This document shows, one piece after another, positions 1 to 10,295 of a stretch of 64,000 nt of DNA (its first letter is position 1; each line of letters starts with the position of its first letter). Where the stretch lies: NCBI RefSeq assembly GCF_000340215.1, contig NW_006921532.1, forward strand, positions 7,707,584-7,771,583. Direction: 5' to 3'. The DNA comes from Pseudocercospora fijiensis CIRAD86 (lineage: Eukaryota > Ascomycota > Dothideomycetes > Mycosphaerellales > Mycosphaerellaceae). Both the position numbers and the translations under genes were made by a program. Below the pieces are notes generated by a model that searched no databases, had not been told where the DNA came from, and was given only the letters and a program-made list of their open reading frames with translations.

Positions 1-2
1 AG

Positions 3-74
3 AGTGCCGGAACCGTCACCGACACAACCCCCGAGGTCACCGGCAAGCCCGAGGAGAAAGCGACCGTGGCATGA
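3..74 (+). CDS. Possible 3' end of an upstream gene (partial)
   Basis: Reading from base 3 gives a 23-residue open tail rich in Thr, Pro, Glu and Lys (ending KPEEKATVA) that stops at TGA 72-74. Its composition is typical of a disordered C-terminus, and the sequence after the stop becomes T-rich and UTR-like. A competing frame from base 4 runs to 246 but passes through low-complexity T-rich sequence and looks non-coding. The protein cannot be identified. This is an inference from composition only. Confidence 0.3.
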   Translation, partial: SAGTVTDTTPEVTGKPEEKATVA

Positions 75-1440
75 TGAGGACACCAGCACATTTCTTCAAT
101 CTCAACTTCTAGTAGATGGAAAAAATTTTTCTTCTGCAAGAAGATTTTTGACTCGTTTTTTGCTTTTGCTTTCCACGCGTTATACCCCGTGTTTGATTTT
201 GATTTTGATTTTTCTTTTTCCCTTTTCCGATAGATTCAAGTTGTAAAGAAAGGCTTCGGTGGGGGAAAAAAAGTGTATTTAATAAATCCATGGATTTCAT
301 TCGGTCGTCGTTATTGGTGTTGTATATGGGTATCGTTCGTATCGTTCGAGGAAGAGCTACAAGGTTCTAGCTGTGGTGCTCTTACTCGGTCGTATACAAA
401 CGAGGTTTCAATACTATCACAATGTCCCCCTGTATCTTAAAATGCTGTATTAGCGAAAGAGATCATCATATTACTTCCTATCCTTAAACTAGTGCTATTA
501 CAAGCTTACATCCGCTAAGACCGAACTATAAAAGGTAAATTCGCAGCTGTGCAGTTAATGTCCTATCGGGAGTGTTCGGCAAGACTCCACATTATGCGTT
601 CGTAGTAATTCGAAACGCGCATGTTCGTAGTCAGCCAAAGCGCTCAGATGTGGGCTGAAACTTGAGATTCTCTAAGATGTGTATGCGTTGACGGAGCAGG
701 CGGTGTATGGAAGTACTAGGTGGATGCCTTCTCTCCTCTTTCCAACGTTGGGGGAATTCTACGTTATGCCTTGACCCTCCTTGGTTGTACAGCTTGTGCA
801 GTACCGATCGATGATGGTGAGGTTGGAGTTCTGGATGCTCACTTTGAAACAATTGATGCCGCTTTAGTATTGTGTCTCTTCTTATCGCGCGCAGGACGCA
901 AATCACGGATCAGGGCTCGGCGCGCGTCTTGTTGTCATTGGAGGAGCGAGAGAAGGAGGATTGTGAGGCATCTGATCTAGAAATTCTTGTCGTTGATTTC
1001 CGCCGAGCCCGATGTACTATTTGGCCTAGACTTGTTTGGACGTTGATGTTGCGCATCCAAGCCGATTCGTAGATCATGTCAATGTTTCGCAGGGTTTCTC
1101 TCGATAAGGAACCATCTCTCAGGCGGTGACACCTGGATTGTTTGACCTTTATATCTTCCTCGCGGTCGCCTTACATGACGGTTGTGCAGCCAAGTGCCTT
1201 CTCCAAGATCGGAAGCTGGCCCAATGTTTCTTCTGTGAGGCCCCAGTGTCTGGCGTGCCTGGCCATGGGACGCCTTGATGGATTCAAGGTCATGGTACCT
1301 TCACTTTTGGGTCGCCTTCTGCCGAAATTCAGTATCCTAGTTGGAGTCTTGAGGCCAGAATATACCAACATTGCTCGCCCTCGAGGCGGAAGGGTCGCTA
1401 CAGAGTCGCCAAACCGCAAAGGATGCGTCGGCGCGAAATT
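75..1440. other. Intergenic stretch, no supported gene
   Basis: Several short frames on both strands (60-130 codons) overlap here, but none shows a recognisable domain, and they shadow one another around 631-1080 and 1142-1530. The stretch 160-240 is T-rich, consistent with a 3' UTR of the upstream gene. I see no RNA gene and no repeat. Confidence 0.4.
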
Positions 1441-1470
1441 CAGTAGCCTCTTGGCGCGTTTGCTCAGGGC

Positions 1471-2165
1471 AGAAAGAGAAAGAATGAATATGGGATTGAG
1501 AATCTGGCGCGGGAGCAGAAACTGCTGAAAGACGTCCAAGAAGCACCCCAAGAGGTTATTGAAGCTCTTCTGCGGCTGGGAATAGAGATTACTGCGCAAG
1601 ACGCGGTCGCGAAGGACCAAAAAGATCTTCGCATTCGAAGATAATGGCGAGCCAGATAGCGACGAAGAAGAGCCACCACTGCAGCACACGCTCGACCGCG
1701 AGAATTTGTCATCGCATGCGGGAAGCTGAGGCACGATGGCATGATTTGCAGAATCAGGTACTCGAGCAGAACGTGATGGCTGTCAACGAGCGCGACGTTT
1801 TCGGGCCTGCTGATCATGCCAGTGACGGGCACTGATTCCTCTTGCACAAGAATGTGTGATGAGAGGATACAGAAAACGGCCATGAAGAAGCGAGGACTGA
1901 CCGAATGGGCGGTTTCGGCCGAAGGTCGTGGTTTCGATTTCCTATTGAGCCAAGCATGTATGCAGATATCGAAACAGGCTCCCCTGCCAGGGGTGCCATA
2001 TCGAGTTTGTTGAATGATACTCATCCAGAGCTGGGGGAGCGTTGGAAAGCAGAGATGGTCGTTGTGCGTAAGGAAGTTGAGCCCCGTCTCAGAGAATGGG
2101 AGGTGTTGTACATCGGTGCCAACTTTGTTCGATGCCTTGTTGCAATCGTTCTGCGTCTGAACTAG
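1471..2165 (+). pseudogene. Possible frame-broken coding remnant
   Basis: Plausible protein segments follow one another on the plus strand but in shifting frames. A helical charged segment (starting ENLAREQKLLKD) ends at TAA near 1642. An acidic segment (EDNGEPDSDEEEPP) follows in another frame. Next comes REAEARWHDLQNQVLEQN (about 1718-1770), and then a segment ending at 2165 that contains ADIETGSPARGAISSLLND and ERWKAEMVVVRKEVEPRLRE. No GT-AG introns that I could see join them cleanly, so this may be a decayed gene. The family is not recognised, and chance open frames are a real alternative. Confidence 0.25.
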
Positions 2166-2178
2166 ACCAGTGTCGGCC

Positions 2179-3090
2179 TTACGAGCTTCTTGGACCTGGC
2201 GGCGTGATGCCGTTCTGAGAACGTAGATCGTGGGGTCGCACCAAGCGCAGCTGGTGCACGCGGAGATAGACTGCACCTGCTGTACGGCCTAATTCTTTGA
2301 TTATGAACGACACCTTCTTGCCTTGCGAGTAAAGGGTTTTCAATTGTGTATCCTCCTCGTCGCTCCATACACGCCGTCGTATGGGTCCTGCAGAGCGGGC
2401 GGGCTTCTCTGCTGGACTGCTCGACAGCAAAAAAGCTTGACGATTTATTGCCATTGGCGATCGACCAGGGAAATAGGCGAACAAAGCCCTCCGCGTTAAT
2501 CCATCCGATAGCAGCGTTCGGAGTAGCGCAATTTCCTCATCAGACCAGGGAAGACGACTGGATATCGACGGATTTGTGCTTTCATGCTCCTTGGCGAGGC
2601 ATACATTGCGGATAGCTGTCAAACTCTGGCATCCAAGCTTATCTGCAATTGCTTTGTAAGTCCAGCCCGAATGCCGCAGAGCTACTACGTCTGCCTGCTC
2701 CTCCTGTGTCAATGTTCGCCGGCTGCGAGTCCTTTTGCGCAAGGATGCGAACTCGGCCTGTTCTTTCCGCACGAGCTTCCACCATTTGGTCTCGAGGCTG
2801 CTGTAGGTTCTGCCGCTGAAATGCGACAGCCAGTCCTTCACCGGCACGCCGCATGATTTCAACCTGATCAGCTCCGCCGTCTCGTGTGCTGTCCACTTAC
2901 GCCGGTGTCGCGACTTGCTATGCTCCCTTCCATCGACAGCCTGGCCTACGCTGAAGCTTTCAGTCGCCAGATATTGCCTCCGACTCTTGACAAGTGGTTG
3001 CACCCACGGGCGCAGGCGCAACGCTGCTACGCCCCACTGACCTGTGAGCAGCAGCATATTATTCCATTCGCATATTCTCCTCTTGATCAT
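2179..3090 (-). CDS. SANT/Myb-like DNA-binding protein with four repeats
   Basis: A 303-aa intronless frame. Four helix-turn-helix SANT/Myb-type units are visible: RRKWTAHETAELIRLK (about 64-105), RTLTQEEQADVVALRHSGW (about 124-160), LPWSDEEIALLRTLLSDG (about 180-217) and RRVWSDEEDTQLKTLYSQGK (about 239-280). Each has the spaced aromatic residues and an 'IA..L.R....' type recognition helix. Basic linkers (RKRTRSRRTL) suit nuclear DNA binding. The first residues up to about 40 resemble a mitochondrial-type presequence and are not conserved-looking, so a downstream Met (for example Met12) may be the real start. The closest family is the Myb-like DNA-binding proteins of fungi; targets are unknown. 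The MULE lies about 165 bp upstream of the start codon, so the promoter region is displaced by the insertion. Confidence 0.7.
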   Translation of the reverse strand: MIKRRICEWNNMLLLTGQWGVAALRLRPWVQPLVKSRRQYLATESFSVGQAVDGREHSKSRHRRKWTAHETAELIRLKSCGVPVKDWLSHFSGRTYSSLETKWWKLVRKEQAEFASLRKRTRSRRTLTQEEQADVVALRHSGWTYKAIADKLGCQSLTAIRNVCLAKEHESTNPSISSRLPWSDEEIALLRTLLSDGLTRRALFAYFPGRSPMAINRQAFLLSSSPAEKPARSAGPIRRRVWSDEEDTQLKTLYSQGKKVSFIIKELGRTAGAVYLRVHQLRLVRPHDLRSQNGITPPGPRSS

Positions 3091-3175
3091 CAGTCGACGC
3101 TGGAAAGTAGGTGGCTAGTCGTGAGAGGTCATGCTTCAACCACGCGTAAGAGACGCGAGGAAAGCAGATTGAGTT

Positions 3176-3247
3176 GCGGTACGGTACGGTACGGCAGGGT
3201 ACGGTACGGCAGGGTACGGTACGGCACGGTACGGTACGGTACGGTAC
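3176..3247. repeat. GGTAC-type pentanucleotide microsatellite, left arm
   Basis: About fourteen near-perfect 5-bp units (ACGGT/GGTAC phase), some carrying a CAGG interruption, run up to the MULE target duplication. A second array with the same unit lies on the far side of the transposon at 6491-6521. The simplest reading is that one array was split by the insertion. Confidence 0.9.
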
Positions 3248-3256
3248 GGTATGATA

Positions 3257-6200
3257 CTTGGCCACTTCCCCGAGCCCCAGCTGGCTGCCCGAGCCCCAGT
3301 AGATTATAGGATTACGAAATCAGCTGTTCCTTACAAAATCGCGTGCAGAAGCGATTTCTGGATCCCTACGGCCACTGCCGACCGGGCAACTATACTGCTA
3401 TTAACTATAAAGCCAAAGATTGTTAGCAAAATAGTAGTATAGCAAAATTCGAGGTATTGTTAATAGTTATAGTAGTAGTAATAGTTCTATCTACTCGTTT
3501 CTAAGCGGGTTGCGGCCTGCGGCCTTATAACTACGCGAGGCTATATATACTAGCTTATACTAGTCTCTTAGCTACTAGCTAGATTGCTATTGCTATTATA
3601 TTTAGTACTAGTAGTATTAGTAGTATTATTGCTATCGATATTGCTGCTATATATAATACTATTAGTATTGTTGCTATAGAACGCTATAGTGCAGTAGCAC
3701 CTACTATACTAGCTATATTAGTAAATACTAATATTGTTGCTATTACTATCGCTATTACTATTTAAACAATGCCGCCTACTATCGGCTATAGTTAATCTAT
3801 TGCTAAGTACGCTATTCTTTACGCGCTCGGAGGTTATTAATCTCTTACCGTAGAAGGTCTAGCTTAGAAGGAGGTTGTAGTTTAACTAGAAGTGCTTCTT
3901 ACCGTAGATTATAATAGTCGAAGCCTATAGGGTAATAGGCAGGTCTATAGGCACGGTTAGCCTTCTAGTAAGGGCATAACTAAGTGCGGCATTGGCTCTT
4001 AACGCACTTATAGTAAGCAATAGTAGTCCTTAATTAAGTAAGAGACACGCCTAGCTCTAATATAAAGTCTACGGTCCTTGCTATTACTATCTTCTGCTTC
4101 TTAGCGACCGCTATAGTGTTTAAATCGTCTAATTCTCGAGCCGTTGCTGCACGCTTAGTGCTATACAAAGTAGCTCCGCCGGTTATAGGTTTGCGGTTGC
4201 TAAATACAACTTTCGGCTCTCGTAGGCGTAGCGGTCGTTTACTAAAGTCGACTAACTAGTGCTTATAGAAGTAACGAGGCAATAGCACTATACGGCTTCC
4301 TTCTATCTTAACTATCTTTATAATCTCGTAGAGGCACGGATAACTATAGGTCTTAGTTAAGTAGTCGTTGCAGCGGTATCGTATATAGCTATACGAGAAG
4401 GCTAAATACTTAATCTCGTTGCTATTATCGTTAGTCGTAGTTCTTAGAAGGGCGATAGTACGTCTATATAGCTTAGCTACTTCGAGAAGGCAGTAATTAC
4501 TAATAACTCGAGAGATACTAGCGTAGAAGGGTCTAGTTAGTAGTTTGCTATACCTCTTTAGGTTGTCCGCTATAGCGGTACGGCGGCGGTCGTAACCTTC
4601 TTGCTACTAATTAAGAAGCGACTCGAAGAGCGTAAAGATATCGTGTCGGCTACTATAGTTAAGCTAGAGCTTAATACGTCTATAGTAGGACTCGACTCGT
4701 AAGGTTGTCTTATAGCCGAAGTGAAGCACTTAGTTAGTCTAGAAGTTAACTATTCTCGTCTTATAGTGCTACTAGTTCTTATAGAGATAGGCCTTAAATA
4801 TAGGATAGACGTTGTCTAGCTTTACAGCGTTGCTATTAAATTCTTCTTCGGTCTTACTATATATAGTGTAAGTGAATAGCTTTATAAACTTATTAGTAGA
4901 TAGACTATCTGTCTAGCAACCGTCGGCCTTAATCTATATAAAGTCGCCTCTCTCCTTCCTTACTCGAGTAAGTATGTCCTAGTTTAAATACTACTCGTAG
5001 ACGATGTTCGTAGCTTCCGGAAACACTACATTGATAGCTAGCATTAAGGATTCTTCTCGATTAGTTGCTATTACAATTGGTATAGTATAGTCGGCTTCTT
5101 CGAGGCCCTTTCGGACAGACCGTAATAACTAGACGAAGTTAGCTTAGTCTAGCTTCGGACGGATAAGGCTAATACCGAGCTTAATAGTATCGTTTATCGG
5201 TCTAGCGGCGACTATGTCTAGTAGCTCGAGGTTATATAAATTAGTAGAATATATAGTGTCGAGAATTAGCTAGTACGGCGTCTCCTTAAAGGCTTCGAGC
5301 GAGGTTAGATATAGAGCTACTATTAACTAAATTAAGCCGTCCTTAGAAGGGTAGATATCGTAGAAGATGCTATTGCTATCTAGCAAGTTAACTATACGTT
5401 AAGCCTAGTTAGCCTCGCGGCGCTAATTAAGAGTCCGGTTCTAGGCAATATTATATATATTATAAGGCTTTAAGATTACTCTACGGTAGCGGAAATAGGC
5501 TATTATCTTCGACGTTAGTATACGAGCTTGCTATAGCCGTTCTAATTGCTCGAGGAATTCAGCCGTTCTCGAGCGCTTCCGAAGGGTAGCAAGCGCTATA
5601 ATATCGTCCTTTTAATAGTTATAGTAGTAGTATCCTTCTTTAGTAGAATAGCGGATCTGCTACTCGCCTTCTAGCTCGAGAGGGTAGATAGTAATAGCGT
5701 AGAAGTAGAACTTGTAGTCTATCTTCTTTGTCTTCTTCTACGCCTTATTAGTTGTATTCTAGGTCCGCTTGTCTAGTAGACCAAAGCAGCTATATATATA
5801 CAAATAGCGATATTTAATGCTATTCTTATTCTTCTTAGGCTTCTACTCCTTAAACTCGTACCCCTTCGATATACTAAATTCGTAGATATACCGCTCGAGG
5901 GCGCGTTTTAAAGGGAACGTCGACTCGCGCGGCATTAGACCTTGCGGCGGTAAGGTCGCTTCTTCTAGCGGTTTAACGATAAACTCGTATTTCTAAGGGT
6001 ACGGCGATACTAATCGATATTTAGGTAGAGATATACGCTCTCGAGGCAGGTTAAGTAAGCGACTGCGCCCTCGAACACGCGTTTCCGAGACTAATTCGAC
6101 TTCTTCCTACGACTTAATATCTACTACTACCCCTTCTACTACTACCCCTTCTACTACCTCCTCTTCTACTACTTCCGCCGCGCCGCCGATATCGTCTTTA

Positions 6201-6473
6201 GCGAGGAAATCGTCTATATAGGCCTTATGCGATAGAGATTAAGCTATTGTATTAAGAAAGATAATAGAAACACGTATTCTAATAGAAATAATAGAAATGC
6301 GATATTTAGTACGCGTGCCTAGGCGCGACTATTAATAACACTAACTAAGAACAGCTATGTCTGAAAACAGGTGGAAATAGCACGTAATCGACGATAAGGC
6401 GATTCTATATTAGTGCTAGGTCTATATCTACTGGGGCTCGGGCAGCCAGCTGGGGCTCGGGGAAGTGGCCAAG
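3257..6473 (-). mobile_element. RIP-degraded Mutator-like element (MULE) with 48-bp TIRs
   Basis: Perfect 48-bp terminal inverted repeats (3257-3304 and 6426-6473, starting CTTGGCCACTTCCCC) are flanked by an identical 9-bp duplication GGTATGATA (3248-3256 and 6474-6482). Mutator-type elements characteristically make 9-bp duplications. The interior encodes, on the minus strand, a transposase relic full of TAG/TAA codons. About 130 bp inside each end escaped mutation. The total length is 3217 bp, fitting a single-gene MULE. It lies between the SANT/Myb gene and the DUF3292 gene. Confidence 0.93.
3400..5935 (-). pseudogene. MULE transposase relic, RIP-inactivated
   Basis: Minus-strand conceptual translation starts near MPRESTFPLKRALERY (about 5935) with a FAR1-like N-terminal segment. 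It continues to LILDTIYSTNLYN (about 5228-5270), matching the MULE 'LLDxTYKTN' DDE motif, and then TNREESLMLAINVVFPEA (about 5012-5070), matching the family's 'TDRE.ALMNAI..VFP.A' block. Near 4690 a segment RVESYYRRIKLQL resembles the conserved 'VES.H..LK' region. Dozens of in-frame TAG and TAA codons, best explained by Gln CAG/CAA or Trp codons mutated in the CpA/TpG context, inactivate it. The family assignment is from motif recall, and a profile search is needed to name the subclade. Confidence 0.85.
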
Positions 6474-6490
6474 GGTATGATATGGTGAGC

Positions 6491-6521
6491 TACGGTACGG
6501 TACGGTACGGTACGGTACGGT
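6491..6521. repeat. GGTAC-type pentanucleotide microsatellite, right arm
   Basis: About six perfect TACGG units directly after the MULE target duplication. The unit is the same as in the 3176-3247 array, supporting insertion of the transposon into a pre-existing microsatellite. Confidence 0.9.
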
Positions 6522-6630
6522 CCGAAAATGACGCAACGTCGAATCGTGATCTGATCTTGGTCGCACACGGAACAAAGGGCGGCGAAACAACGGCGTATCA
6601 TGACCCAATAATGACCTATATCTCTGCAGC

Positions 6631-8746
6631 ATGGCGACCAACATTCCTACTGTGGAAGACCTGAAGGAATTCCTACCAATCCCCGCCAACATCGGCGCAC
6701 TGACCGATCCTGACAAAGTCGACGTGGCCCAATCCATAACGGAAAAGCCGACGGCGAGTCATGCTCTGGCAATGGCCGACCACCACGACAAGGGCGCCGC
6801 GCAGGAGACTCACGACGACGAGGTGAAGGACCTGGGCTGGGCCGATCATGTTGACCAGATGCAGAATCCGCTGGTGGGCGGCATGCACAACGAAGACTTG
6901 TGGGTGCTCGTGCGCCGCTTCAACAAGGTAAACGACATTGATCGTTCGTACTGCCATGCCATGCCGTGCTGATGCCGCGTAGCAAATGTACCATGTCAAA
7001 GACTATCCCTACCCGGTACCCGGGAACCTGGACCTCAACATCGCCGACGAGGAAGAGTTCTCGCCTGACAAGCTACGAGCCAATATCGAGCGACTGTACA
7101 TGACTGTCATCATTGGCCTCATGGGAGCAACGAAGCAGATCATGCGATTGCGTTCATGGCGAGAGACCCGGAGGACGACTTGCTTTTGTGCAGCATACTT
7201 CATTGCCTGGGCTTTCGACTTCCTGACTCCACTATTCTTGAGCGTCGTCATCGCACTGATCGTCTACCCACCATGTCGAGACATCTTGTTCCCTCCAGCG
7301 CCACTCGCACTCGTCTCTGCGAGCACCGGTGGCGTTCAGAAGCCCAAGGCAGGCGTTCTCGGATCGACAGACTCCGCTACAGGCGCACCGGAGAAGCACA
7401 AGGGCGAGGCAGTTGAGGCCGAGGCTAGCAACGTGGTCAACAGTATTGCTTCTGTCGCCTTATCCAGCGTGGCCGGGAAGCACCCGCAGAACGAACCACC
7501 TCACGCTGAAAATAGCAGAGGAAACGATTCCGTTCCCGATCCTACGGCACTGGCCATGGGTGCGAGTAATGCTCGCTCCAAGACGGGTGGCGAGGACAGC
7601 GTATCCAAGGACAAGACCAGAGTACCCATGGAGACCGCGATTTGGAACAATATGAGGCCTATCATGCATGGTATCGCTGACGTCTCCGATACATGGGAAC
7701 GATTTGGCAACGCACTGTCTCCTACCCCACCCTTTCCACGCGATCTCTTTCGTCTGCGGATAGCTGCTGTCGTCGTGCCACTCCTCGGCGTCTCCATCTT
7801 CGTCACATCCTACATGCTCGTCAAAGGCATTACTTTCGGCGTAGGCTTCGGGTTCTTTGGTGATCCACTAATCCAGCGCGGACTCGTCTGGCTCAACAGT
7901 CACTTCCCTAAGTGGCAGAAACTCCTAGAGCTACGCAATACTCTCCTCAAAGGCGTCCCAACTAATGCCCAGCTCACCATAACGCTCCTCCGCATAGGCG
8001 AAGCAAACAAAGCTCCAATTCCGCCACCGCCATTGTCACACGGTCCACCGCCAGACGAGCCTGTCGAGCTGACCGAAGACGAGCTTCGTGCTGCGGGTGC
8101 CGACTGGCCTTTGAATGCCACTGACGAAGAGATAAAAGCTGCTATTGAGCCCGACCCCACCACAGCCCATGAGACCGCAGGTACAGATATCGACGAGTCG
8201 AAGAAGAAATCTCACGGAAAAGCCGGTGCCAAGATTTTGGGTTTCTTGAAAGGTAACGTCAAAGCCAGCGTCGATACGGCTTTGGGTGTGGACCACCTCA
8301 AAGCTAAAGCTGGAAGCGAACCTTCAAAACAACGTCTCGGTGTCATACCACCTCGAAACGAATCAAAACTCTCCGGCCCCATCGACTTCAAATGTCGATA
8401 CCACGGCAAGCGAGGTCACGCATACATCGCCACCAAAGCCACAATTCCATGCATCGGATTCAGTCTCGACAAGAACATCACCAGCAAAGATGGCTCCGGC
8501 TTGAATTCTGAACTCCATCCCGTCTGGACCGTGGCTTTGGCTGACATCAAAGAACTCAAGAAACTTGGTGGTTTGGGATGGAAATCTAAACTTGTGGTCG
8601 GTTGGGCTTTGGATCGTGAGGTTGCGGATGGTTTGGAGATTGTGGATAAGCTTGGAAATCACTGGATTCTTACGGCTATGGTGTTGAGGGATGAGCTTTT
8701 TAATCGGCTTGTTGCTATGGGTGGGCAGAAGTGGGAGGCTTGGTGA
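6631..8746 (+). CDS. DUF3292-family membrane protein
   Basis: Two exons, 6631-6927 and 6983-8746, joined across a 55-bp GT-AG intron give 686 aa. The splice joins RRFNK to QMYHVKDYP in frame. The protein matches the fungal DUF3292 family as I recall it: the block NPLVGGMHNEDLWVLVRRF (about 80-98), then LNIADEEEFSPDKLRANIE (about 112-130), then GVQKPKAGVLGS and EAVEAEASNVVNSIASVAL. Two hydrophobic segments (about 165-190, FDFLTPLFLSVVIALIVYPP; and about 360-392) predict membrane anchoring. The middle (about 200-340) is low-complexity and probably disordered. The C-terminal 200 residues form a second conserved region ending RLVAMGGQKWEAW. The molecular function is unknown for the family. The start is chosen as the first Met in frame, 149 bp after the transposon's target duplication. 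Confidence 0.9.
6928..6982 (+). other. Intron of the DUF3292 gene
   Basis: It begins GTAAAC and ends CGTAG, is 55 bp long, and contains an in-frame stop if read through. A branch-like GCTGAT lies near its 3' end. Removing it restores a continuous conserved frame. Confidence 0.88.
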
Positions 8747-9022
8747 AGACTATGATATCGACAGTACAATATAGAAGGGCTAAGTGTCTCGGGTGGGGTT
8801 TTGTGAGTGGGTGGGGAGTTTGTTTTGTGATACCTATGAGCATATGGAAGCCTTTACCTCAGCCGCTTCCTTTCTGGCTTGGTTCTCTCCGCATTCTTAA
8901 GTCATCTGGAAGAAGCGCGCGCGTGAGATGCTGGTTCTCTGTGTCCCATCTTTCTGCGACCTTGCTGCTCTCGACTCTCGGGAATTGCCTTTGCTTGTAT
9001 CTCGGCCTTCACGAAGGAGTGC

Positions 9023-10067
9023 TCATGAAAGGGGTGTATGACGACAGCCACCTGCTCGGAAAGTCATATCCTCCTGCACGCAAAAGAGGCATACGTCCTT
9101 CATGTTGCTCTCGACTTTTTCGACAATGCTGCTGTACTTGGCGAGCTTGTTGGCGAGCTTGTAGTCTTTGACCACCGTTCCTACGCAAGAGCCCCTCTTC
9201 GGATCCCCTGCGCAAGGAGGCGACACGCTGTCGTCAAGATCACTGAAGTCGGCGTCTGACATTGCTCTGATAATGCCCTGGACTGATGCATTACCTCGCG
9301 CGCCGACTGGCCACAACTTCAGCTCGCCCAGACGGCGGATGACGGCGACGGCATAGGAGTCTTGATAACTGCAAGAAGCAAGGCAGCCATTGGTCATTTT
9401 ATTCTTGAGGGTGCTCGCAGACAGGACGTGATCCTGCACAGCTGATGACAAGGCCAGCAGCGCCTTCATGCGCTCGTTGTCCAGCCCAGCTTGAGAGTTA
9501 AGTCAGCAAAGTATTCGAAAAGCAAGTCTCAGTATACTTACAGTACACATCAGTCAGAACGCCCGGCTTGCCTAAGATGGGGGACTGGTTGTAACACACG
9601 AGACGCCTGGCAATCGTAGCAAAAAGCTCGTGCTGACGCAGCAGATAGGCATAGTGGAGTAAATCTTGAAGGTCGTCCTCATCTGCATTTTCCATAGCTT
9701 TCGATATCCAATAGTAAGCTGCTGTTCCGACAGCAGCCACACAGTCATACTTGTCCACGGTCTCTGCCAGGACCTTGAGATTCACCATAGAGCCCAAGCG
9801 GTCGTTCTTTGAATGCATGATGAGGAACAGCGTTTTCATGGTCTTCGCATCATCTTCTGGCAACTCGATCTCCACATATGACGCCGTCGCCAACGTAGTA
9901 CCTTCTCGAAAGTGCGGACTGAGCATCGCTTTCAATACCGGCGAGGCGAGGCTGACGACCTTGGATGACACCCGGAGGCGCAAAGGCGAAATTTTGCGAA
10001 GGGTGCATATGAAGATGACATCTCCATCTGGATCGATGTCGACCTGATCGGCTTTCTGGTTCGCCAT
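9023..10067 (-). CDS. BTB/POZ domain protein (paralogue 1)
   Basis: Exon 1 is 10067-9542 and exon 2 is 9489-9023. A 52-bp intron (GTAAGT...CAAG) is removed between them, giving 330 aa with the junction GVLTDVYSGLDNERM. The N-terminal region (about 10-120) has the BTB fold pattern: DPDGDVIFICTL, then LRVSSKVVSLASPVLKAML, then an acidic ELPEDDAKTMKTLFLIMHSK segment. This is the type found in large lineage-expanded families of Pezizomycotina proteins of unknown role. The C-terminal half contains four or more Cys (SPPCAGDPKRGSC; DVCLFCVQEDMTF) that might bind metal. Such proteins often serve as oligomerisation or CUL3 adaptors, but nothing here proves that. It is divergent from a second BTB gene, sharing a 228-bp intergenic region. 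Confidence 0.82.
9490..9541 (-). other. Intron of BTB gene 1
   Basis: The minus-strand donor GTAAGT begins at 9541 and the acceptor AG is at 9491-9490. A GCTGACTTAAC branch-like sequence precedes the acceptor. Excision joins two open frames in phase. Confidence 0.85.
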
Positions 10068-10295
10068 GGTTGATGTTGGTGTGTTGCGATCGAGAGCGTT
10101 TGAAGTGCGCTGATGTTTTCCAAGTGATGGAACGCCAAGGATTCAAATGTTTCACAAAAGTGAAGCTGACTTCTGGAAGCGCAAGCTCACTTCGACTCGG
10201 CCAGCATTGACCAACCCAGCCACCAGCATTCTGCGCATACAAAGCGACGCATTTCCTACGCATCTCTTTCATCCCCAAACACCGACTCCTCCATC
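10068..10295. promoter_or_regulatory. Shared divergent promoter of the two BTB genes
   Basis: Only 228 bp separate the two start codons, which point away from each other. Both upstream elements must therefore lie here. No TATA box or known operator could be recognised. Confidence 0.6.

Noticed and set aside
4..246. 80-codon frame at the window start
   Set aside because: Its second half translates T-rich low-complexity DNA (LLLLSTRYTPCLILILIFLF), typical of a UTR read by chance; the frame ending at 74 is more protein-like.
631..1734. Several overlapping frames of 60-190 codons on both strands
   Set aside because: They overlap each other on opposite strands, lack domains, and none is favoured by composition or splice signals.
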